Source: Poa pratensis (taxonomy: Eukaryota; Streptophyta; Magnoliopsida; Poales; Poaceae). Taken from it: a stretch of DNA of 64,000 nt. This document shows positions 55,370 to 64,000 of the stretch, piece after piece. Under the pieces are notes generated by a model, which worked only from the letters and a program-made list of their open reading frames with translations, ran no database searches and had not been told where the DNA came from. A program made the translations under genes and the position numbers. How positions within the stretch are numbered: the stretch's first letter is position 1; each line of letters starts with the position of its first letter. The stretch covers positions 76,551,232 to 76,615,231 of the forward strand of contig CAMZMU010000117.1 of NCBI GenBank assembly GCA_947311845.1, written 5' to 3'.

Positions 55370-57230
55370 TGGTAAGGGCTGTAGTAATCCCCGGCTTTTG
55401 GTGCTCTGCCTTCACGCGGCTACACACATCACACTTGGCGATGTACTCAGCAATATCTCTCTTGAGATTGTTCCACCAGAATCTTTCCTTTACATCCATA
55501 TACATCTTGGTGTTACCCGGGTGTATAGAGTAAGGTGAATCATGAGCCTCTTGAAGTTTCAACTTTCTGAGGTCAGCATTTTCTGGAACACATATACGTT
55601 CCTTATACCACACCGTGCCGTTCTCATCTTCCCGAAAACCTTTAGCTTTGCCTTCACTCAGGTTCCTCTTGATTTCTTTCATCACTTTATCACCTTTCTG
55701 TGTTTCCTTGATTTTGTCCAACAAAAGAGGTTGTACTTCTAATGATGCTAAGAATCCTTCGGGTACCACTTCCAACCGAAGGTCCTTAAATGCCTTGCAT
55801 AGGTCTTCAGGCAATTCACCTGCCGTGAGTCCATTTACATAGGGCTTGCGATTCAAAGCATCAGCCACCACATTGGCTTTTCCTGGATGATACTGCAGAC
55901 TTAAATCATAGTCCTTGATCAATTCCAGCCATCTCCTTTGACGCATGTTCATTTCCTTCTGAGTAAAGAAGTACTTGAGACTTTTATGGTCTGTGAATAC
56001 TTCACAATGCTTTCCCCATAGATATGGCCTCCAAATCTTTAGGGCATGCACTACAGAAGCCAACTCCAGATCATGAGTGGGATAATTGACTTCATGTTTC
56101 TTGAGCTGCCTCGAAGCGTAAGATACCACTTTTCCATCTTGCATTAGCACACTCCCGAGACCTCGATGTGAAGCGTCACAATACACTTGGAAATCCTTCT
56201 CCAGGTCTGGTAGACACAGGACTGGTGCTGAGACTAGGCGCTTCTTCAGTTCTTGAAAACTAGTCTCACAGGCTTCTGTCCACTCAAACTTCTTACCCTT
56301 TTTCAATTGTTCAGTCATAGCCTTGGCAATCTTGGAGAAGTTTTCAATGAATTTACGGTAGTATCCCGCTAGTCCTAGAAAACTGCGGATTTCTCCCTCA
56401 TTCTTGGGTGATTCCCAGTTGGTCACGGCAGAAACTTTTTCAGGGTCCACTGCTATTCCATCCTTAGACACCACATGTCCTAGGAATCCAACTTGTTCTA
56501 ACCAGAAATCACACTTGCTGAATTTGGCATACAGCTTATGTTCCCGGAGTCTCTGCAATACTAGGCGCAAATGTTCTTCATGCTCTTTAGGACTTTTGGA
56601 GTAGACTAAGATGTCATCGATGAAAACAACGACAAACTTGTCCAGAAAATCCATGAACACTTTATTCATCATATTCATGAAATATGCTGGTGCATTGGTC
56701 AACCCAAAAGGCATTACTGTGTACTCATACGAGCCATATATAGTGACAAATGCGGTCTTGGGTATGTCCATCTCTCTAACTTTCATCTGAAAGTATCCTG
56801 ATCGAAGATCGATCTTTGAGAACACAACAGTTCCTTCTAATTGATCGAAGAGCTCATTGATTTTGGGCAGTGGGTACTTATTCTTTATTGTATGCTCATT
56901 TATATCTCGATAGTCCGTGACTAGTCTCTGTGTACTATCCTTCTTCTTGACGAATAGGATTGGTGCTCCCCATGGTGATGAACTTGGGCGAATAAAACCT
57001 TTCTGCATATACTCTTCAAGTTGCTTCTTGAGTTCTTTCAATTCATCAGAGGCCATTGGGTATGGTCTCTTAGCAATTGGCCCTGTACCCGGTTTTAGTT
57101 CAATCAAAAACTCTACATCTCTATCGGGTGGCATTCCCGGTAGTTCATCGGGAAATACATCTGGGTATTCCCTTACTATAAGAACATCACCTAGGCTAAC
57201 CCCCTTAAGAGAATTAACCTAACTTTCTTT
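55296..57230 (-). pseudogene. pol, 5' part: reverse transcriptase, RNase H, integrase zinc domain (gypsy 2)
   Basis: Long frame (57134-55296, 612 residues). Reverse transcriptase has [26 protein letters not shown] and catalytic [13 protein letters not shown]; connection [11 protein letters not shown]; RNase H has [25 protein letters not shown] and [10 protein letters not shown]; the integrase zinc region has [10 protein letters not shown] and [16 protein letters not shown] frameshift near 55390 breaks it from the integrase core, and another near 57225 separates it from the protease; the linker [13 protein letters not shown] lies in the upstream extension to about 57230. Confidence 0.92.
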
Positions 57231-57500
57231 AGTTCGAATTTTGATCTGAACTTGATCTTCTGATTTTCCGGGGTGGTGAGAGTGATAGCTCTGTTTGCAC
57301 AGTCTATGATTCCTTCAAAACGAGTCATCCAGTCCATCCCTATGATAACATCTAGGCCTTGGGTTTCTAGGATTATCAAGTCTGCAGGAAACCGATGTTT
57401 TCCACTCCCCAAGTTTAACTGTCTACACCCGAAAGTCACTATCATTTCTCCGCCCAGAGAACTTACTCTAATAGGGCTCCCTATGTTTTGACCGGTAGCC
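57191..57500 (-). pseudogene. Aspartic protease, second half (gypsy 2)
   Basis: Frame 57445-57191 carries the motif LDVIIGMDWMTRFEG. The active site LVLFDTGASHSFIS is at the end of the gag frame, so a shift near 57490 cuts the protease in two. Confidence 0.8.
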
Positions 57501-58706
57501 CATGTTTGTTTACAAAAGCTCTTGAAATAAATGAATGTGATGCTCCAGTATCAAATAAGACTAATGCTGGACATGAATTGAGCAATAACGTACCAATCAC
57601 TACATCGGGTTCATCATACACTTCCTCCACGTTGACGTGGTTCACATGTCCCTTCTGAAAGGGGTTGGGCTTGGCAGCTTCAGCGGTTTTCTTTTCTGGG
57701 CACTCATTGGCACAATGGCCCTTGTTATTGCACTTGAAGCAAAGCACTTGGCTGATATCTTTCTTGGGTTCGGGATTTGGGTGGTGCTGTCCATTGTTAT
57801 GGTTATGGCCAGCATGTCCGTTTCCCTTGTGGCCTCCATTGTTTCCTCTGAATCCTCCAGTATGATTATGGCCATGAGGTTTGTGACTGCTTCCTCCACT
57901 GAAGTGATTCCCATGTTTATGACCATGGTTCCCATCATGAGCAAAATGCTTCTTGAATGAAGGTTCAGAATGATGCTTGTTCAAACCCAACTTCCTCTTC
58001 CTGTTTTCAGCCTTCTTGATGCTATCCTCCAGTATGATTGCTTGATCAAGGAGTGCCTGATAGTTTGGAGCATAAGCGACAGTCAAAGGAATCTTCAGCT
58101 CGTCACTTAGCCCTTTGAGGAATTTTGCTTTCCTTTTCACATCAGTATCAATGTCTTCAGGGGCATAACGTGACAGTGCATGGAAGTCATCCATATACTC
58201 CTTAAGGCTTCTGTTCCCCTGTCGCAGGTTGCGAAATTCTTCTTGCTTCAAGTTCATAATGCCTGAGGAGATGTGAGCATTACGAAAGCCTTCCTTGAAG
58301 GTATCCCAAATCAAAGTGTCTAGGGGGTGGGTGATTTGATAAGTTTCCCGCCATTGAGCAGCTGGTCCTTCCAACAGATGAGTGGTAAACCTTACCATTT
58401 CAGGATCAGTACACTCACAAGTCACCAATCCTTGTGCACAGAACGCAGCCAGTCATCGGCCACAATTGGCTCCGTTGCAGTGGAGAACTTGTTAGGCCTA
58501 AGCCTCAGGAATCTGGCAAGTCATTCCACATGGGGAGGAGGTGGTGGCGGTGGTGGAGGTGGCGGTCCATTCTGATTGGCCATGAACTGAGCCATCATAG
58601 TCATCAGCTGAGTCTGTGTTGCCATCATCTGTTGAAGCATTGCATCAGTGTTGTTGTTGTTGTTGCTCTGAGGATCACAGCGGGGAGGCATCTGTGGGTT
58701 TAGCAT
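57481..58706 (-). pseudogene. gag plus start of protease (gypsy 2)
   Basis: Likely start at ATG 58706 (MLNPQMPPRCD) with a Gln/Met-rich stretch and a run of 11 prolines near 58525-58560. After a frameshift near 58440-58520 the main frame (58428-57484) carries the capsid domain (FTTHLLEGPAAQWRETYQ, FRNLRQGNRSLKEYMDDF, LSRYAPEDI), a His/Gly/Asn-rich segment, the zinc knuckle CFKCNNKGHCANECP and the protease active site FDTGASHSF, then a stop. Confidence 0.88.
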
Positions 58707-58949
58707 AGATGAGTAAGAGATAGACAGATCTAGAAGAAATATTTCTACCCTTACAAGCATTCAGCATAAACACAACAATCAAAACAAAGCTCAACTTTAA
58801 CTTTAGTAATTAACAAGGTCTAGTCGAAAGAAAAGTAAACACACGGATGTTCTGAAAATAAAACATAGGTACTGCCATACCATAATTTGGTAGATCAATA
58901 CAAAATCGAAAGATAACGTCTAAGTAGAAAAATGGTAGTCTCACTAACT

Positions 58950-59765
58950 ATCCTAACCCTCAACCATGGAATCGTCATCTTCTTCAACCTCCTGAATCTC
59001 GAAGCCTTCCTGATCAAGCACCTGTTTGAGTTCCTTCACTTCCTTCTCCAGTGCAGAGTTCTTTTCCTGCAACTCTCTCTTCTCTGCACGAAGCCGCTTG
59101 ATCAAATCATGGTCTGCCTCTAGTTCTACATCATTGCTTTCGATTTCCATCTTCATTTCTCTTATCTCCTTGTTCTTCTGCTAGACTCTCTTCTCTTGGT
59201 TCTTGTACTTCTTATCTTGCTCCTGGAACTTTTCTTCTAGGGCCTTGGTCTCTTCTTCTTGTGCCTTCACCTTCTCTTCATTCTCCTGGAGTCGGGCGCA
59301 CAGCTCATCATTTTTGAAGAGTTCTTCGCGCCTATCTTCAAAAAGTTCCTTGTCGTGATGCTCCAAGTCCTGGAGGTACCGGCATACGAACTCGGCCTTG
59401 CCCCTATCCTCAGCGTCGAAGGCGTAGGGTTCTCCCTCTTCGTCATGCCTTCCAAAAAGAATGGAGTAGTGTCCACCGAGTTCCTTGTAGTAGCGTCCAC
59501 AGAGACGTCCAATCAAATCTTGCATGATGATGTTGAGTCCCTTCTCCATGGAGTCGCTCACCACCTTGATCTCTATGATGTCCTTGTCCTCACGTCCAGG
59601 TTGAATCGCCTTGATTCCCCAGCAACCTTCCTTGTGGAACTTCTTCAAGATGAAGCCCTTGATCCTGGGTACTGGCAACTCCAAGCGCTGAAGTAAGGCG
59701 AGGAGGTAGACGCCAAAACAAGTGTTCTCGAAGTCCTCCGCGGTGGTGTAGTTGAATCTCGACAT
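58950..59765 (-). pseudogene. Extra ORF upstream of gag in gypsy 2
   Basis: Starts at ATG 59765 (MSRFNYTTAEDFENTCFGVY), about 180 bases from the primer site. A folded-looking N-terminal part of about 130 residues (GVYLLALLQRLELPVPRIKG, DLIGRLCGRYYKELGGHYS, GRHDEEGEPYAFDAEDRGK) is followed by a long coiled coil. TAG at 59181-59183 interrupts the coil (EKRV, stop, QKNKEIREMKMEIE). The same frame goes on to a stop at 58953. Together about 270 codons. No known domain recognised. Additional ORFs between the LTR and gag are known in some plant gypsy lineages; their function is unknown. Same strand and frame structure suggest translation from the element's RNA. Confidence 0.65.
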
Positions 59766-59947
59766 CCTTAAGTTAGAAAGAAACAAGGTATGAGATAAAA
59801 TGCACAAGTCAAGGAGTTATGAGGTAAACTTTAAAAGAAAACAACAGAAACTTATAATATAATTTTTTTAACACTTAGGAAATTACTAGTTTTTGGCCAA
59901 CCTACTTCAATCCCAACCTAGGGTTTCGAACCTACAGGCAACACAGT

Positions 59948-59959
59948 GCTCTGATACCA
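59948..59959 (-). other. Primer-binding site (tRNA-iMet), gypsy element 2
   Basis: The minus strand reads TGGTATCAGAGC, two bases inside the 5' LTR. Confidence 0.88.
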
Positions 59960-59961
59960 TC

Positions 59962-62752
59962 TGTAGCGGACCTGCACTTAGAAAATGGCAAGGCCCCTGT
60001 GTATAGTGTAAACCCCTGGATCGTTTCATTTGCACACACAGTTTAAGACGAATATCACAACATTGTATCAATTATTACACGATGATCCAGTACTTAGGAA
60101 AAATAATATTCGTTACAACTTTGCATAGCTTAAGGCTAGCTTGAAAGAGTAAAGCAACGGAAAATTATTCTTCATGGAGTCTCCATCATCTTCATGCGCC
60201 ACAGGCGAACATGTTGGTTGCAGACTCGAAACCCTTAACGGAAACTCACTCCTCGTCAGAACAATCTGCAAAAATAAAATTTTGCAACAGAGTGGGTCAG
60301 AACCATTTAAAATGGAACTGGCAAGTGACACTTTGTGGACACTTAGAGGAATAACTCTAATAACCTATATGCATATTTGGCTGGTGGAGTTCAAGGCTAA
60401 ATTTGCGTAAAGCATATTTTTCCTAACACTTTTGGAAAATCTTTTATGTAATTGAGACAAGTATGGCATGAAAACCATAGTCTCTTCTACCCTTGTTCAC
60501 CCTTCAAGTTTTACTTCAGAAGTTGGAATGTTGGGATCCTACGTTGACGTCCTTGATCAGCTGCTCAGAATTGTCCGTAACCGGGGACACGGCTAAGTAC
60601 TTAGTTTTGACACTCTCGAGAGGTTGTGCACGTTCACCATTAGACCCAATCAGTCCAAACTATTCTCTACACTCCAATAGTGATAAGGAAAAGGAGAAGA
60701 TTGAGACGAGATTTTTCAGAAGCATTTTCCCACCCCATACCGGCCTGACGCGCTCCACCTACAAACCTCTACCACCACCTGTCAAACCGGGGTGAGTCCA
60801 CGTAGCTTAATCCATCAAGACAGAGCCGGCTGCACTGGAAGCAATCTTCACTTGGAGTTCTTCAGATCCCTTTGTTCCTGGGTGGCCATCCACAAGTGAA
60901 TATCCCTCAGGTAAAACCCCTGGGGACAACACTCAACTCAAACATCCTCTTATCAAAACCAACTCCACCCAGGTGTTTCATTTTAACTTAGTAGAATTTA
61001 GCTTTTCATAAAAACATCTTTTGCATTGCACTTCAATAATCCACTAAGTTAAAATGGGATGCTAGACCATCTAGTAAAGGGGAGCTATTCTAAACAGTTT
61101 TAGCACAACAATTCTACTAAGTCCTACACATGCTTAAGAAAAATATTCTACTCATGCATAGACAAAATACTTAGGAAATTTATGAGGTATGCCACTTGCC
61201 TTGTCAACAAGGAGAGCAGTAGTAGCAGTTGCAATAGTCCTCGTTTCCCTCCGAAAATTCAAACACATGAAACACAACAAATAAACATACAAGCATACCA
61301 ACAATTCTAAGGAAAATATGACATGCATGATATGCAAAAAAAATTCTAAGGAAAAGATGACAAATATGAGATGCAAAATTTACTCAAACTTCCCATTTGA
61401 AATTTGAATACATCTAAGTTTGACAAAACGTAAAACTAATACCGCAAAAAGATTCTACACGTCGAGAGCTTTTCAGAAACATAAAATTTGTAAAATTTGG
61501 CCAAACCAATAAAAAGTACCAATAGATCTAAGATCTAGGGTCTTTTCTGCAAAACTGCTAAATAGAAAAAATTTGGGAAATCTTCTTCCACGCTGGCGCT
61601 GACGTGGCGTTGACTGCTGACAGAGCTGCTGACTTGGCGCTGACGTGGATGCTGACTCGGCGTCGACGTGGCTGCTCCTGATTCGCTGATACCCCTTCGC
61701 CGGTAGATCTAATCTTGGCTGTCCATCCTAAATCTAACGACTCAGATCTATTTGACCTAAAAGGGGCGGCGCGGCTGGCCGGAGTTGCTCCGGTAGCCGA
61801 GCTTTGCGGCGGCGCCATGACCGGCGACGAGGAATTGAAGAGCTAGGGGGCTAGGAATATTGGTTTCGATACCTAGAGCAGCGGGACATCGAGGCGGAGT
61901 CGGTGATGCAGACGAGGATGGCTCGGGTGCTTCGGGTGGTCGACGAACGCTCGCCGGAGTTGCTTCCGCGGCGGTGGTTGAAGGTCGACGATGCTCCCGT
62001 CGATCTGGCGTGCAAATAATTCACAGAAAAATTACACGGGTGCGCAAGGACGTAGCAAAGGAGATGGGACAAAAGAGAGGGCGCGAGATCGACGGTGCTC
62101 ACCGGAGTTTGAGAAATTGGGCGGCGGCAATGGCGGGACGGCGAGCTCGAGTGTGGGCAGCCTGTAGATGAAATTGTTTGAGGGGAAAAGGCGGCGGAGT
62201 CTTGGGGTATATATAGGGGCTGGTGGGATCGGATAGGGTTTGTTTAAAAACACGAATCGATCCGGAGTTGGAGATAGATACGGAGACGAGAGTTTCGGGG
62301 CTGGATGTTGAAGGTGAGCCCGGGCTGACGGGTGGGTCCCGCATGGCAGTGAGAGAGAGGGGGAGTTGGGCCGTGGGCTGTTGCTTGCTGCGCGCGCGAG
62401 AGAGAGATGGGCTCGGCCCAGGTAGCTAGGGTTCCTATTTTTTGTTCTTTCTTCTTTTCTATTTTCTGAAAATATTTATAACTTTGGTTTTGAAACTTCA
62501 AAAGAATTCAAACAAAAATGTAAAATTTTGTAAAATCAAACCTCAACCAATAAACTAATTGGTGACACTTTTATAGAACAATAATATAATAAAAATACAT
62601 GGATATTTAAAATAGTTTACAAAAAACACTTTTGCCAAGTTTGAAGGAAATGTTTTAATTCTTTGAATAATTTTGAAATAAAACAACACTGCAATGAAAA
62701 GATGCATGCCATGAATGCAAAAAATTATTTTTGTGAAAATTGGGATGTTACA
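59962..62752 (-). repeat. 5' LTR of gypsy element 2
   Basis: Second copy, next to the primer site. It lacks a short CATATGACTAATG-like stretch that the other copy has near 52290 and differs by scattered substitutions. Confidence 0.94.
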
Positions 62753-64000
62753 AAATTGTATCTCGTTTGGTTCTTGAAAGTGTTGTGCATGCATATTTAC
62801 TATATGTATATCTTATGGCTTGCTTACTTTCGTTGATCCAATATATAGGATAAACTCCATCAAATCCTAAATGGCTAAGATGTGCATGAAATTCAATTTC
62901 ATATCAATATGCACATATTTATGTGAAGTTTGTCCTATGTATTGTAGTTGCTCTAACTACTTTGGACCCAATGAGTTTGGGTACCATGTTGTACCTGAAT
63001 TTGTTTTAGATACATTGGAGATGCATTGGAAGCTTGTCTCATCTACAAGCAAGGTGTTGTCACCATGTGCTTATTGGAGCCAAGCTTGGATGATCATAAA
63101 CTTTTATCTTCTATGTCACCCAATGCTATCTCGGTAATAAGTATCTACCTCATGCATACATTTCTAGCTTTCAACCTTGTGTAAGTTGTATCATGGCATG
63201 AATCTCTTTTGTTGCAATTGATTTGGTTCTTACAAAGTCCTTCAAAACAACTTTATTAAAAATGTAGGCAAGCCGGGATGATTACATATCAAGGGGAATA
63301 TATATATAATCATTTTCATGATTCTCCAATCCCAAATATGTTAATCTAGCACTTCTACTCTATGTCTTGCATTTGCAATATTGATGATTTTTCAAAATCA
63401 TTTGCCTTTGCGATACTTGTTATCTTTCTCGGAGCATCCCAACTATCTTTTTTTTCCTTGTGGATATTTTTGATGCTATGATGAGTATGTTTTGGAAGTT
63501 CATCTATATCCTTTTTAAGATGCAATTGAGCTTTGTGCTATGCTTGTAAGCAAAGATCTTATGGGTGTATTTATGACTTCCTCTTGGATATCATGTTCTT
63601 TTCTTTTGTACCTATTTTGTGTGTACATTTTTATTTATGGACTTATATCTTCGTGATTGGTGTCTACTTAGAAACTTATACACATGAGAATAGTTACACC
63701 TTTAATTGGTATTCCAATTCTTTAGTGACCGCCTCTTATTGCTTTTGATTCTTTGGTGGTTTCTAAAAAGCACAAGCTTTGTGTTTTTCTTTTGATATCC
63801 CTTTTTTGCATCTTAATAAGCTTGTGGACCTATTTGCTACATCTTCTTTGGTTTGTGTTCTACATTATCTTGGAGGGAGTGAGGATTCCATGTTGTGCAC
63901 ACTATATTGAAATACAAATCCTTATTGTGCACGTACCTTGGGGAGTTCCCTCTTGATTATTAGAACACTTGGTTGATCTTATCTTAATATCTTCTTATGT
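62753..64000 (+). other. Host retroelement interior, continued to the window end
   Basis: Same T-rich non-coding texture as 49640-51428, which it directly continues once gypsy 2 and one AAATT are removed. No pol motif or LTR is reached before the window ends. Confidence 0.6.

Larger units (their letters stand above)
51429..62752 (-). mobile_element. Ty3/gypsy chromodomain (Tekay/Del-like) retrotransposon 2, nearly complete
   Basis: LTRs of about 2.8 kb, exact target duplication AAATT (51424-51428 and 62753-62757), primer site and polypurine tract in place, and full gag-pol on the minus strand plus one extra ORF before gag. The LTR copies are very similar, yet the coding part carries several frameshifts and stops. 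Confidence 0.95.
28835..64000 (+). mobile_element. Host LTR retroelement with UBN2/CCHC gag, opened by four insertion events, 3' end outside
   Basis: Order on the plus strand: LTR, tRNA-iMet primer site, gag in four pieces, then long AT-rich non-coding sequence (49640-51428 and 62753-64000). No protease, integrase or reverse transcriptase of this element is visible in about 3 kb after gag, so it is probably non-autonomous; a pol beyond 64000 cannot be excluded. Later insertions lie at 31865-37160, 37764-41378, 41748-49069 and 51429-62752. The gag type (UBN2-like domain plus CCHC knuckles) points to Ty1/copia relatives. Confidence 0.8.

Overview
This window is nuclear DNA from a grass, probably a large-genome member of the Pooideae (inferred from retrotransposon structure and plant gene families; no marker fixes the species). 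It is mostly nested transposable elements in a small amount of older, decayed gene-bearing sequence. No bacterial, organellar, rRNA, tRNA or CRISPR features were seen.

Left part (1-4176): the 3' part of an LTR ends near 1647. It is followed by an intact single-exon-like reading frame for a NAM-associated-domain protein (1718-3112), which is the best candidate for a complete gene here. A complete chromodomain-type Ty3/gypsy element lies on the minus strand at 4177-19057 (3.4-kb LTRs). Its RNase H is split by a 2,987-bp CACTA transposon at 9411-12397 with an exact 3-bp target duplication.

Middle part (19058-28834): two decayed genes on the plus strand. One encodes a coiled-coil protein of unknown function and is broken by a solo-LTR-like insertion. 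The other is a B3-domain gene with a nonsense codon and a frameshift. Homologous blocks lie 5' and 3' of both genes, so they look like two cassettes with common flanks and different cores. Between and after them are a 78-bp inverted repeat that could form a hairpin, six copies of a 20-bp palindrome, and several degenerate tandem duplications.

Right part (28835-64000): one retroelement of the UBN2/CCHC gag type, with its 5' LTR at 28835-30976, a tRNA-iMet primer site, and a gag frame. It is opened by four later insertion events. These are two tandem Helitrons (31865-37160), a CACTA transposon carrying a decayed Ulp1-like protease gene (37764-41378), a non-autonomous LTR element (41748-49069), and a second chromodomain gypsy element (51429-62752). 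The first three interrupt gag, and each junction closes in frame when the insertion and one target duplication are removed. The 3' LTR of the host element lies beyond the window.

I found no convincing new multi-gene system. The items most worth a second look are: a cluster of P1BS-like GNATATNC sites just upstream of the TATA box in the 28.8-31.0 kb LTR, the long hairpin at 22570-22938, the two-cassette arrangement, the tandem Helitrons separated by TTA, and an extra coiled-coil ORF upstream of gag in the second gypsy element.
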